NCBI GenBank assembly: GCA_934317205.1 | Contig: CAKREL010000056.1 | Span: 1-15,637, forward strand | Source: an uncultured Eubacterium sp. | GTDB taxonomy: Bacteria; Bacillota; Clostridia; Lachnospirales; Lachnospiraceae | Reading direction: 5' to 3' | DNA length: 15,637 bases | Shown here: piece by piece, positions 7,430 to 14,909 of the stretch | How the letters are laid out: every line of letters begins with the position of its first letter | How positions within the stretch are numbered: the first letter of the stretch is position 1 | The notes under the pieces: generated by a model | Seen by the model: only the letters and a program-made list of their open reading frames with translations | Told to the model about the DNA's origin: nothing | Database searches by the model: none | Translations under genes and position numbers: made by a program

Positions 7430-7771
7430 TTAAATCCAGTCATAGTCACCACCAGTTACTGCCAGAGAAAGTAATGCATCCATACGCTCCACATTTTCCG
7501 CACCTTCTACTACTTCCAGAAGTTTTGCCGTCTCTTTTGCCACCGGCATTTCTTCATCCGGTCCAATCTCCATATCTGGTTCTTCTCCACAATACGGACA
7601 CACCAGTTTTGGTCCTATCTTCAACGATAAAAATCTGTTTGCACATTCTTCGCATTCATAAAATCCGCACATTTCTGTGCCATCTGGTACATAATACATA
7701 TTCCATTCAACCTCTATTCTTAATATCTTATTTCTGTCGGGCAGATACATACCCTGCAAAGTTTTGTCCAT
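7430..7771 (-). CDS. Small CxxC-type zinc-ribbon protein of unknown function (about 113 aa)
   Basis: No function assigned. Using the ATG at 7771, the protein has a C40-x2-C43 knuckle (YECEECANRF) and C58-x2-C61 (LVCPYCGEEP), a four-cysteine ribbon of the rubredoxin or zinc-ribbon kind. An acidic segment follows (DMEIGPDEEMP) and then a C-terminal helix-like tail ending GGDYDWI. Cys35 is an extra cysteine. The start is uncertain: no good ribosome site precedes 7771, a TTG lies at 7777, and in-frame ATG codons at 7750 and 7699 are alternatives. The coherent motif spacing and the same-strand neighbour with ribbons support a genuine gene. Confidence 0.72.
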   Translation of the reverse strand: MDKTLQGMYLPDRNKILRIEVEWNMYYVPDGTEMCGFYECEECANRFLSLKIGPKLVCPYCGEEPDMEIGPDEEMPVAKETAKLLEVVEGAENVERMDALLSLAVTGGDYDWI

Positions 7772-7838
7772 TTGCAACTATTCTATCACACAAGACTTTT
7801 TATAGCAAAAATTTATGGCACATATAAATAATGAATGT

Positions 7839-7844
7839 TATAAT
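7839..7844 (+). promoter_or_regulatory. Possible -10 box for the M20 peptidase gene
   Basis: A perfect TATAAT lies about 100 bp before the peptidase start in a very AT-rich spacer (7778-7947). The hexamer 17 bp upstream (TGGCAC) is a poor -35 box, so this is tentative. A short palindrome, AGATTA-TT-TAATCT, follows at about 7857-7870. Confidence 0.3.
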
Positions 7845-7947
7845 ACTCTATATTTTAGATTATTTAATCTATTTTGTACCGTTTTTATTCAGGCTTTCCA
7901 TACATGGATCCGAAAGTTTGAGAATACTTTTTAAGGGGGTTTTATAA

Positions 7948-9111
7948 ATGTCTCTACAATCTCACGCAGTTACAATGACAAAACAAATGATTCAGATTGA
8001 AAGTACCGATCCGGGTACTTATGAAAATACGATGGCGGACTGGATTACCACACAACTTACACCATATCCCAATGTCCGATTATCCCGTCAGGAAGTGCTT
8101 CCCGGTCGCCCAAATCTCATGGCTGAGCTGACCGGTGATCCATCCCTTCCTGCACTGGTAATGATCTGTCACATGGATACTGTTGTCGTAGGCGATGGAT
8201 GGACGCTACCACCCTTTGCTGCCATCGAAAAAAATGGGAAAATATATGGTCGCGGCGCCTGTGATATGAAATCCGGTCTTGCCTGTTGCCTTTCTGCGTT
8301 TCAATATGCCGCAGAAATACTTCAATCGTCCGGCAAAACGCCAAAGCGAACCTTAAAACTGATCTGTTCCATGGACGAAGAAGATTTCATGCGCGGTTCC
8401 GAAGCGTGTATACAAGCTGGCTGGATAACAAACCGCGACTGGGTAATTGATGCTGAACCGACGAATGGACAAATTCAGATGGCACACAAAGGCCGCACCT
8501 GGTATGAAATTGATGTACAGGGACATACCGCCCATGCAAGCACACCATGGGAAGGTGCTGATGCCATTGCCGCAATGTCTGAGATTATCTGTGAAATCCG
8601 GCATGCGATTTTGTATGCCCCCGTTCATCCTGACATGGGAAGTTCCACGGTTACTTTCGGTCAGATCACTGGCGGTTATCGTCCTTATGTTGTACCAGAT
8701 CACTGTAAAGTCTGGATCGACATGCGTCTGGTTCCGCCATTGAATACAGAAAAAACAAATGCTATCGTGGAAACTGCCATTGAACACGCAAAGCAGTCCG
8801 TCAGTGGTATTTCTGCAACTTATAAAATCACCGGCAACCGACCACCGATTGAACAAAATTTGGATTCTCCTCTTCTGGCAAATTTGAAAATATCCCATCA
8901 GGAAGTTACCGGCGAAGTTCCGCAAGTCAGCTGTTTTACTGGTTACACGGATACCGCCATCATTGCCGGGCAACTCCACAACCGCAACTGTATGTCCTAT
9001 GGTCCGGGATGTCTCGAAACAGCCCACCAGCCAGATGAATGGGTTATCATTGATGATATTTTACGCGATGAAAAAGTATATCAACAGCTTGTGAAAAACA
9101 CCATTTTATAA
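7948..9111 (+). CDS. M20-family metallopeptidase (ArgE/DapE/CPG2-like)
   Basis: Cytoplasmic zinc-dependent hydrolase of 387 aa that cleaves an amide bond in a small peptide or N-acyl amino acid. The di-metal site is visible in order: H75-x-D77 (ICHMDTVV), D106 in GRGACDMKSG, catalytic and bridging E144-E145 in MDEED, D168/E170 in DAEPT, and H360 near the C-terminus (ETAHQPDE). The central dimerisation domain is marked by the AHKGRTWYEIDVQGHTAHAS text (about 177-196). The start has AAGGGGG upstream. The substrate cannot be read: desuccinylase, acetylornithine deacetylase, aminoacylase and carboxypeptidase members share these motifs. No biosynthetic neighbours are present, so scavenging of peptides or acyl-amino acids is as likely as an anabolic role. 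Confidence 0.9.
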   Translation: MSLQSHAVTMTKQMIQIESTDPGTYENTMADWITTQLTPYPNVRLSRQEVLPGRPNLMAELTGDPSLPALVMICHMDTVVVGDGWTLPPFAAIEKNGKIYGRGACDMKSGLACCLSAFQYAAEILQSSGKTPKRTLKLICSMDEEDFMRGSEACIQAGWITNRDWVIDAEPTNGQIQMAHKGRTWYEIDVQGHTAHASTPWEGADAIAAMSEIICEIRHAILYAPVHPDMGSSTVTFGQITGGYRPYVVPDHCKVWIDMRLVPPLNTEKTNAIVETAIEHAKQSVSGISATYKITGNRPPIEQNLDSPLLANLKISHQEVTGEVPQVSCFTGYTDTAIIAGQLHNRNCMSYGPGCLETAHQPDEWVIIDDILRDEKVYQQLVKNTIL

Positions 9112-9144
9112 AGTCCATTCAGGACATATGAAAAATGAACCTTT

Positions 9145-9173
9145 GTAAAGCGGATTGCGAATGTCCGCTTTAC
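9145..9173. other. Perfect 10-bp hairpin after the M20 peptidase gene
   Basis: GTAAAGCGGA (9145-9154) and TCCGCTTTAC (9164-9173) pair perfectly around a 9-nt loop, 33 nt after the peptidase stop. No U-tract follows on either strand, so it is not a textbook terminator by itself; it could stabilise the transcript's 3' end. Confidence 0.55.
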
Positions 9174-9175
9174 GC

Positions 9176-9238
9176 GGGGGAATGCTTATTCTGCGCTCAG
9201 AAACAATAAAATCTTTATTTCCCCTACTGTGTTTTTTT
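9176..9238 (+). terminator. Possible terminator of the M20 peptidase transcript
   Basis: GGGGA (9177-9181) can pair with TCCCC (9220-9224), enclosing a smaller AATAAA/TTTATT hairpin (9205-9219). Seven T residues follow at 9232-9238, about 7 nt after the stem. The offset of the U-tract makes this only a moderate candidate. Confidence 0.4.
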
Positions 9239-9302
9239 GTGATCAGTAAAATATCTGTATATCCGTTCTGACTTTCCTCCCATGGATTTCGTCATCCCAC
9301 AT

Positions 9303-9773
9303 CTATAAGCAGGAAGCCTTCTCACATCTGATATGCGCCAGTAAACCCTGACATCCTTCTAAAACATCATCATACGTTTCATCAAAATTTCCTGTATACC
9401 ACGGATCTGCAATATCGCCCTTGCGATCTGTAAAATCCAGTAAAAGATGCACTTTGTGAGCCGGATCACCATGAACAAATCGTTCCATATTGCGTAAGTT
9501 GTATCGTTCCATGGCAATAATGTAATCATAATAACGGTAATCTGCACTGGTCATCTGAACCGCGTATTTACCATCTACAGAAATATCGTATTGTTTTAAT
9601 TTGTTGCGAGTTCCTCGGTGTACCGGGTTTCCGATTTCTTCTCTGCTGGTTGCCGCAGAGGCGATTTCAAACTGGCCTGCAAGACCAGCCTTTTTTACTA
9701 AATCTTTCATTACAAATTCTGCCATGGGGGAACGGCAGATATTGCCGTGGCAGATGAAAAGCACTTTTATCAT
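9303..9773 (-). CDS. Low-molecular-weight protein tyrosine phosphatase
   Basis: Cytoplasmic phosphatase of the LMW-PTP family (156 aa) that removes phosphate from phosphotyrosine or related substrates. The N-terminal P-loop C-x5-R is intact as CHGNICRS (nucleophile C8, R14, S15), and the general-acid loop is DPWYTG (D123). Length and order match the family. The ATG at 9773 has GGAGGAA about 10-12 nt upstream. The adjoining mobile element lies directly upstream of this gene, so its native promoter may have been displaced. Arsenate reductases of the ArsC thioredoxin-linked type share the fold, but the DPWYTG loop and absence of the extra cysteines favour phosphatase. No tyrosine kinase or capsule genes are in the window, so the target is unknown. 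Confidence 0.92.
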   Translation of the reverse strand: MIKVLFICHGNICRSPMAEFVMKDLVKKAGLAGQFEIASAATSREEIGNPVHRGTRNKLKQYDISVDGKYAVQMTSADYRYYDYIIAMERYNLRNMERFVHGDPAHKVHLLLDFTDRKGDIADPWYTGNFDETYDDVLEGCQGLLAHIRCEKASCL

Positions 9774-9853
9774 AATCTCTATATTCCTCCATAAGCCTCG
9801 AAAACGCTGATATTACGGGCTTTTTCTGGCTTTCGGTTTTTCTTCAATTTTTC

Positions 9854-9871
9854 ATAAATCTCTATAAATCT
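9854..9871. repeat. Direct repeat ATAAATCT x2 near the element end
   Basis: ATAAATCT occurs at 9854-9861 and 9864-9871, a 10-bp period equal to one helix turn, next to a run of T (TTTTTC at about 9848). AT-rich tracts of this kind are where Tn916-type integrases cross over, so this is a candidate for the junction. Confidence 0.4.
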
Positions 9872-9877
9872 ATGTAA

Positions 9878-9914
9878 CTACACCACCAAGTGGTGTAGTA
9901 AATGGTGTAGTAAC
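9878..9914. repeat. Three GGTGTAG repeats, probable integrase arm-binding sites
   Basis: CTACACCAC-CAA-GTGGTGTAG (9878-9898) is a perfect 21-nt palindrome. Its right half is followed by a direct copy: TGGTGTAGTAAA (9891-9902) then TGGTGTAGTAAC (9903-9914), period 12. The block sits 29 bp from the int stop codon, between int and the element end. Tn916-family integrases use short repeated arm sites (DR2-type) near the ends, so this is the likely arm region. Without a U-tract it is not a convincing terminator of int. Confidence 0.65.
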
Positions 9915-9942
9915 CTTAAGCTGCTGCCACCATACTTGCTGT

Positions 9943-11148
9943 TTATCCAACAGCAAAACCCCTGTCTTTTTTCGCTTCAGGGGAATGGCGGAACTGTGAA
10001 ATCTCCGCCATCTGCTCCGCAGCGTGTGCGTAGCTTGCGTGGGTGTAAACATTCAGTGTCACACCCGCATCTGAGTGACCCATCAGGTACTGAAGGTTTT
10101 TAATGTCCATGCCGTCGTTTGCATAGTTCGTGCAGAAGGTGTGCCGGAACACATGAGGGGTAATGTGCGGCAGAGGGCTGTCCGGATGAAGCTTCTTGTA
10201 CTTCTTCATTGCCCAGCGCATCTCGTTTTCGATGTGTAATGCTACTTTCGGATTTCCGTTCTTGTCCAGCATGATGAAGCCGCTGTAACCATCTACCATA
10301 GGCTCTGCCTTGACCGTAGGGCGGCACTCCAGCATCTTTTTCAAAGAAGCATACACTGTTTCGTTCATCGGCAGAAAGCGGCGGCCGCTGCTTGTCTTGG
10401 TTTCCTCAACATAGTATTTTCCGCCACGCTCACGAATCAGCTGATGATCCACATGAATTCTACGATTTTTGAAATCCAGATCTTTTCTGGTCAGACCGCA
10501 GAACTCGCTGACTCTCATACCGGTTTCCAGAAGTACCACGAACTCATCGTAGTATTTGCAGTAGGTGTTGTCTTTCTCAATGAAATTCATCCAGATTCCC
10601 AAGTGTTCCTCGGTGAGTGCAGCTCTCGGCACCGTATCATTGACCACCACATCCGTCAACTTAAAGATGAACGGATTCTTTCTGACGGCATCCTCATCAC
10701 ACGCCATCTGAAATGCGGGTTTGATAACACCTCGTACACTGCTGATGGTGCTAAAACCTCTGCCATCCTTTTGCAGCTTCGCAAACCACTGTTTCGCATC
10801 CGATACTTTGACGGTGCTGATTTTGCGGCAGCCGAAATCTTCTTTCTTGACCAGATTCAAAACAAATTGATAGCCGACCTGGGTATTGTAACGAACGCCT
10901 TTCTTCAAACTGATGTACTTTTCCAGCAGTTCAATGACCGTGATCTGTCCTGCTTCGTAGTCAATGCCAGCGTCAAGCTGCTTCTGAATTTCCTTCTCTT
11001 TCTGACGAAGCTCTTGCAGGGTAGGGGAATAAACACATTGTCTTTTCCCTCGGCAATCTGTGTACCTGTACTGATAGATCCCGTCCTTTCTCTGGCTTTC
11101 TCCTGTTTTCAGGATACGGCCTTTATGATCTTTCCGTTTTTCGCTCAA
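9943..11148 (-). CDS. int: Tyrosine recombinase, Tn916-type integrase
   Basis: Site-specific recombinase (401 aa) that integrates and excises the element. The N-terminus, SEKRKDHKGRILKTGESQRK, is that of the Tn916 integrase arm-binding domain. A core-binding SAM-like domain spans about 70-160. The catalytic domain carries R212 (TGMRVSEF), H332-x-x-R335 (HVFRHTF), H358 (MGHSD) and nucleophile Y368 (NVYTH). The start is TTG at 11148, with AAAGGAG 7 nt upstream; no ATG offers comparable support and the conserved MSEKR opening agrees with this start. The ribosome site is the 3' arm of a hairpin, so translation may be held back. It follows xis by 91 bp on the same strand and has a possible promoter of its own in that gap. 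Confidence 0.95.
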   Translation of the reverse strand: MSEKRKDHKGRILKTGESQRKDGIYQYRYTDCRGKRQCVYSPTLQELRQKEKEIQKQLDAGIDYEAGQITVIELLEKYISLKKGVRYNTQVGYQFVLNLVKKEDFGCRKISTVKVSDAKQWFAKLQKDGRGFSTISSVRGVIKPAFQMACDEDAVRKNPFIFKLTDVVVNDTVPRAALTEEHLGIWMNFIEKDNTYCKYYDEFVVLLETGMRVSEFCGLTRKDLDFKNRRIHVDHQLIRERGGKYYVEETKTSSGRRFLPMNETVYASLKKMLECRPTVKAEPMVDGYSGFIMLDKNGNPKVALHIENEMRWAMKKYKKLHPDSPLPHITPHVFRHTFCTNYANDGMDIKNLQYLMGHSDAGVTLNVYTHASYAHAAEQMAEISQFRHSPEAKKDRGFAVG

Positions 11149-11155
11149 TTTCGAT

Positions 11156-11175
11156 CTCCTTTCTTTTAAAAGGAG
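11156..11175 (-). promoter_or_regulatory. Hairpin sequestering the int ribosome-binding site
   Basis: On the minus strand CTCCTTT (complement of 11169-11175) pairs perfectly over 7 bp with AAAGGAG (complement of 11156-11162), with a 6-nt loop. The AAAGGAG is the Shine-Dalgarno sequence of int, 7 nt before its TTG codon. The ribosome site would thus be entirely double-stranded in the leader. Confidence 0.6.
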
Positions 11176-11193
11176 TCTCGATGTGACACCTAT

Positions 11194-11202
11194 ATTGTAT
11201 CA
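11194..11202 (-). promoter_or_regulatory. Possible extended -10 promoter for int
   Basis: TGATACAAT on the minus strand is an extended -10 motif (TG-N-TACAAT). The position 17 bp upstream (TAGAAA) is a weak -35 box. It would start a transcript near 11187 whose leader begins just before the ribosome-site hairpin. Confidence 0.35.
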
Positions 11203-11239
11203 CACCAAGCCCTCTTTTTCTATTACGGATCTGCAGATA

Positions 11240-11434
11240 TTAGATGGAAAACACCTGCTCGATGAATTTATCAAATAAGCGCTTTTTGATCAGTCGCTTA
11301 TTGCCCACCCAAAGCACAAAATTGCAGTTCCTGTCGTTGGTAATCTCACGCAGCTTACCGGTTCCGATGCCGGAATACGCTGCCGCTTCTTCCAATGTCA
11401 AATTTGCTTTTTCCCAGATAGGAATTTCCTTCAT
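11240..11434 (-). CDS. xis: Excisionase, Tn916 Xis-type
   Basis: Small DNA-binding directionality factor (64 aa) that bends the element ends and favours excision by Int. The text IPIWEKANLTLEEAAAYSGIG followed by GKLREITNDRNCNFVLWVGNKRLIKKRLF matches the winged-helix layout of Tn916 Xis (conserved IPIWE at the N-terminus). The ATG at 11434 has GGAGG 6 nt upstream; an in-frame upstream extension lacks such a site. It is placed directly before int, as in Tn916-family modules. A three-copy AAGTGGCA repeat lies in its leader. Confidence 0.92.
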   Translation of the reverse strand: MKEIPIWEKANLTLEEAAAYSGIGTGKLREITNDRNCNFVLWVGNKRLIKKRLFDKFIEQVFSI

Positions 11435-11458
11435 ACAATGCCTCCAATCTCTATCTCC

Positions 11459-11505
11459 AAGTGGCAAAGTGGCAGGCTTTTGGTTCTATAAAACCTTTGC
11501 CACTT
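11459..11505. repeat. Three AAGTGGCA copies, two direct and one inverted, before xis
   Basis: AAGTGGCA occurs at 11459-11466 and 11467-11474 in tandem, and inverted (TGCCACTT) at 11498-11505. An 11-bp perfect inverted repeat results (11459-11469 with 11495-11505), with an alternative 8-bp register using the second copy. It lies in the 92-bp gap between the primase-helicase stop and the xis start. It may be a protein binding site or a leader RNA switch; no U-tract makes it a terminator. Confidence 0.65.
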
Positions 11506-11526
11506 CACAGAATGCCGGTTCACGAT

Positions 11527-13392
11527 TTATTGCTTAAACCAGATCCACCAATCTTTTCCCTGACGCTCACTTGCGATTTTATCTCCCATAGAATTTCTTG
11601 CCAGACGCACCGTGCGTTCAGAAATTCCTCGTTCTACTGCTTCCTTGTTGATCTCTGCGATGGAAACTTTTCTGCCCTCAGACAAAAACTGCTCAATCAA
11701 CTTTGCCGCCTGTTCCTGTTTCAGCTCCGTCTTGCTCCCTTCGCCACCGGCGAGCAGATCTTCTGCGCTGATGTCATAGGCTCCAATCCAACGGAATCCT
11801 TTTTCATCGCCCAGAGAAAATGCCAAGGACTGCCCCGGCGGTGCCAGAGAACTTTTCTCATGGACGATCACTCGTGTGGTTGGGTCTGTCCTTACCTTGC
11901 CGATGAACAGCAGGCTTCTCACCACAGCGGTGATGTCAATAGAACCAAGTCCACGGTAGGTGCTTTGGCTGCCCGCTGTCTTATTCAGATGCCCGATCAT
12001 CACAATGGCGCAGTTGGTAGTCTGTGCCACATCGGCCAGTCTGCGGAAAATCGGACGTACCTCATTGGCCCGGTTCATATCCACATTGGCTCCAAGAAAG
12101 GCCTGCAATGGGTCAATGATAACCAGACGGGCGTTGTTCTCTCTGATCGCATTTTCAATACGCTCATCTGCCAAGGTCAGCGGATTGCCGGCATCGTCAA
12201 TGACCAGCACTCGCTCTAGATCCGCCTCGGCAGAAAGCAGCCTCGGCTTCACCGTATCCCCCAGACCATCCTCGGCTGTCTGAAAAATCATATTGAATGG
12301 TTCAAAGGGTTCCATCTGAGGCAGAAACCTTCGGTTGGTGCAGGCTGCCGCAAGCTGCATGGCAAAGAAGGTTTTGCCCTCACCGGGGTTGCCCTGAATG
12401 ATCGTCAGCTTTCCAAATGGGATGTAAGGATACCAAAGCCATTCCACCTCTGTTTGCCGAACTTCGCTCATGCGAATCATGGGAACCGCTTTCTTTTCTG
12501 ATTCCCCACGCAGCAGGATCCTTCGGGAAATATATTTTCCGTCAGGCATCTTGTCCTTTTGCTTCAGAACTTCGTTCCAGTCTTTCTCGCATGGAGTCAG
12601 ACGAATAACCGTCATATATTCGGGAATACTTTCTAACAGACGGTTTACGGCATCATTACCGGCTTTATCCGAGTCGGTGCAGATATAAACGGTTTCTATA
12701 TTCTTGCGTTCAGAAAGAAAACCTTCCAGCGCCTTCGCTCCCACACCGCCCAAGGATAGATAATTTCGCATTTTCCAATCATTCGGGTACAGCGCAATAA
12801 AGGACATCAGATCGATCGGCGCTTCAAACACAAGCAGGCTTTTTCCATCGCTGCGATAAGCAAAATTGTGAGCCTTGTCCGAACCTTGCACGTCCATACG
12901 GAAAGAACCTTCCGTCCCTTTGCAATGGGCATAACGGGGAATCCCAGTTTCATCCTTTCCCACAAACACAATATTGTGGTACTGGGCATCCTCATAAATC
13001 AGGCCTTCCTTGCAGAACTCCTGAACCAGTTCTTCCGGGATGTTTCGCTGACGGAGATAGGCCATCACTCTTGCAACATATCGGTTTCTTGGCGGAAGCC
13101 TGAAATTTTCCGAAGGAGCTGCTGCTGCGCCGTTGTTTGCCGGTGCTTCTCCAATCAGCATCAACATTGCTTCCGGGAAGGTTTTCTCAAAGAACTCCAT
13201 TACAAATTCAACAGGGTAGCCGCCTTTGCTCTGGCTATGGCGGAACCATTTGTTTGCCTTAATAGTCAAACTGTCATGCCGTTTCCATCGGTACTCGTTT
13301 CCGCTTTTTGTGACCTGTTCACCGTGTGAGCGTAAAAATTGTTCCAAATCGACCTGGTTGGCACGGTCGATCTGTTCTTGCGTATAACTCAT
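11527..13392 (-). CDS. TOPRIM primase / RepA-like AAA helicase (DUF3991-TOPRIM + AAA_25)
   Basis: Bifunctional DNA replication protein of the element (621 aa). The N-terminal third has a DUF3991-like region (KWFRHSQSKGGYPVEFV at about 48-64) followed by a TOPRIM core with E190 (VFEAPIDLMSF) and D240/D242 (CTDSDKAGN). The second half is a RecA/AAA_25 helicase: Walker A GNPGEGKT (334-341), Walker B LVIIDPLQ (423-430, D427) and the sensor text IGHLNK. A C-terminal winged-helix-like tail (ISERTVRLARNSMG) may bind DNA. The ATG at 13392 has GGGAGG upstream in the 14-bp gap after mobA. Position in the mobilization operon suggests it helps replicate the excised circle or the transferred strand. Whether the fused primase is active cannot be told here. 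Phage-type RepA helicases are the nearest relatives. Confidence 0.88.
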   Translation of the reverse strand: MSYTQEQIDRANQVDLEQFLRSHGEQVTKSGNEYRWKRHDSLTIKANKWFRHSQSKGGYPVEFVMEFFEKTFPEAMLMLIGEAPANNGAAAAPSENFRLPPRNRYVARVMAYLRQRNIPEELVQEFCKEGLIYEDAQYHNIVFVGKDETGIPRYAHCKGTEGSFRMDVQGSDKAHNFAYRSDGKSLLVFEAPIDLMSFIALYPNDWKMRNYLSLGGVGAKALEGFLSERKNIETVYICTDSDKAGNDAVNRLLESIPEYMTVIRLTPCEKDWNEVLKQKDKMPDGKYISRRILLRGESEKKAVPMIRMSEVRQTEVEWLWYPYIPFGKLTIIQGNPGEGKTFFAMQLAAACTNRRFLPQMEPFEPFNMIFQTAEDGLGDTVKPRLLSAEADLERVLVIDDAGNPLTLADERIENAIRENNARLVIIDPLQAFLGANVDMNRANEVRPIFRRLADVAQTTNCAIVMIGHLNKTAGSQSTYRGLGSIDITAVVRSLLFIGKVRTDPTTRVIVHEKSSLAPPGQSLAFSLGDEKGFRWIGAYDISAEDLLAGGEGSKTELKQEQAAKLIEQFLSEGRKVSIAEINKEAVERGISERTVRLARNSMGDKIASERQGKDWWIWFKQ

Positions 13393-13406
13393 ACTCCACC
13401 TCCCGA

Positions 13407-14909
13407 TTACAATGCAGTTTCTGTTTCTTTGGTTTTATTGGGATGCAGCATTTCAGGATGGGTTTCTCGCATCGCCTGATCTACATCGCCCTTAATCTGA
13501 TACAGCATCGTCAGCTCCTTTTGCAGCAGCTTATATTCCTGATATTCAGCTTCTCGTTGTGCCGACAGTTCGGAAAATTCTTTCTGCCATGCATCCAGAG
13601 GAAAAGAATCTTTTTCAAAACCACTCTCTTTCAGTTTTCGCTTTACCATATAAAACCGGCGAAGCTCGCCTTCATGTTCCGACTTATACTTTTCCTTGGC
13701 TTTGGTAAAACGATATTTTTCTTTCTTCATTTCATCCAAAATCGGCTTTAACGCAGCATAGGTCTTTGCATCCTCCATCAGCTGCTGAAGTGCTTTCAGA
13801 CGGGTCTGTTTCTGGTGCATGGAGGATTTTCTGCTTTCCACATTTTCGTTGACAGAAGAAAGATGTTTTTCAAAGTCACTGAGAGTTAGAACCCCTCGCT
13901 GTTTCAGATAATCGCACTCATTCATGAAACGCTTCAGGTTGTTTTTCTTCGCCTTGGCCTTCCCTCTGGCATACGTCATTGCGGTTTGATTGCACAGAGC
14001 ATGAGCATCACTGAGCAGCTGAGCAAGGTAAACCTCCTGCGGTTCTTTCAGAATTTTCTTTGATTCCGCAAGCCATTCTTTCAGTGCCGCAAGGGTGGCT
14101 TGTATGTTGCGGATCATCCGGTTGGTGGCCTTGATCCAGCGGTTTAATTCGCCTTTTTCCGTGCGGATGCCTTTCTTCTCCATCTTGCGAATATGCGGCC
14201 CTTCGTGGACAGTCGGAATCAAATCCAGCCCCTGATCCACATAGGAACGATGATCGATGCGGCAGAGCAGCCCTTTTTCTTCCAATCTGGCATTAACCAT
14301 ATCCGCCCAGGCTTTACGCCATAAGTCTAGCGTTTCCGGCTTGCCCCAATTTGTGGTCGGAACAGCATCGAAAGCCCATGTGCCATCTTCTTTTTTGATG
14401 CGGTTGCCGTCCTTGTTCAAATGATAAACCCGGTGTTGTTTTGCTCCCCAGGTGCCGTCAGTGTTCAGCGGACGAATGGGAACCAGAACATGAAAATGTG
14501 GGTTGGGGATGCCGCCGTCTCCCCGGTCAGGTTGATGTACCGCAAGATCGCAAATCATGCCGTCAGAGACAAAGTATTTCTGTACAAATTCTCTTGCCAG
14601 TACAATGTTCTCCTCTAAAGAAAATTCATTTTGCAGAGCCATGTCAAAGCTGTAGGCAAGCTGTGCCCTGTAATGCTTTTCAATTTGCTCTACTTCATTC
14701 CAGAGGGTGTACCTGTCAGAAAATCTTTCAGGAGCATATTCCGGAAGCATGATTTCCGAAAGAATCACGCCGCCTTTCTTGGTGTAATCGTGGGTTTCTC
14801 CATCCCAGAGATTATGCAGTTTCTCACCGGCACGATAGGCTGCACTGGCGACAGCCGTGTGCCCCTCGCTGCGTTTGATCTGCTCTACATGGAAGTGATA
14901 CAACGCCAT
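13407..14909 (-). CDS. mobA: MobQ-family relaxase (MobA/MobL)
   Basis: DNA-nicking transfer protein (500 aa) that cleaves oriT, stays linked to the 5' end and starts single-strand transfer. It opens MALYHFHVEQIKRSEGHTAV, with catalytic tyrosine Y25 in SAAYRAGEKL. The HUH metal site is H125 (AVHQ), H138 and H140 (NPHFHVLVP). The typical DAVPTTNWGKPETLDLWR segment of clostridial MobA/MobL follows. The last 200 residues are rich in Lys and Glu with heptad-like spacing, probably coiled coil. I begin it at the ATG at 14909 because GGGAGG lies 9 nt upstream; the in-frame 53-codon extension to 15068 lies inside the upstream gene. Stop and start overlap as TAATG with the DUF3847 gene, so they are probably coupled. 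A long-helix C-terminus without a primase domain is usual for this group. Confidence 0.94.
   Translation of the reverse strand: MALYHFHVEQIKRSEGHTAVASAAYRAGEKLHNLWDGETHDYTKKGGVILSEIMLPEYAPERFSDRYTLWNEVEQIEKHYRAQLAYSFDMALQNEFSLEENIVLAREFVQKYFVSDGMICDLAVHQPDRGDGGIPNPHFHVLVPIRPLNTDGTWGAKQHRVYHLNKDGNRIKKEDGTWAFDAVPTTNWGKPETLDLWRKAWADMVNARLEEKGLLCRIDHRSYVDQGLDLIPTVHEGPHIRKMEKKGIRTEKGELNRWIKATNRMIRNIQATLAALKEWLAESKKILKEPQEVYLAQLLSDAHALCNQTAMTYARGKAKAKKNNLKRFMNECDYLKQRGVLTLSDFEKHLSSVNENVESRKSSMHQKQTRLKALQQLMEDAKTYAALKPILDEMKKEKYRFTKAKEKYKSEHEGELRRFYMVKRKLKESGFEKDSFPLDAWQKEFSELSAQREAEYQEYKLLQKELTMLYQIKGDVDQAMRETHPEMLHPNKTKETETAL

Noticed and set aside
8353..9027. A 224-aa minus-strand frame opposite the M20 peptidase
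   Set aside because: The peptidase carries all metal ligands and a good start; this frame has no ribosome site or motif.
10444..11169. A 241-aa plus-strand frame opposite int
   Set aside because: The minus-strand integrase has the full catalytic set; this is its antisense shadow.
11461..12219. A 252-aa plus-strand frame opposite the primase-helicase
   Set aside because: Shadow of a gene with intact Walker motifs; Cys-, His- and Phe-rich without recognisable domains.
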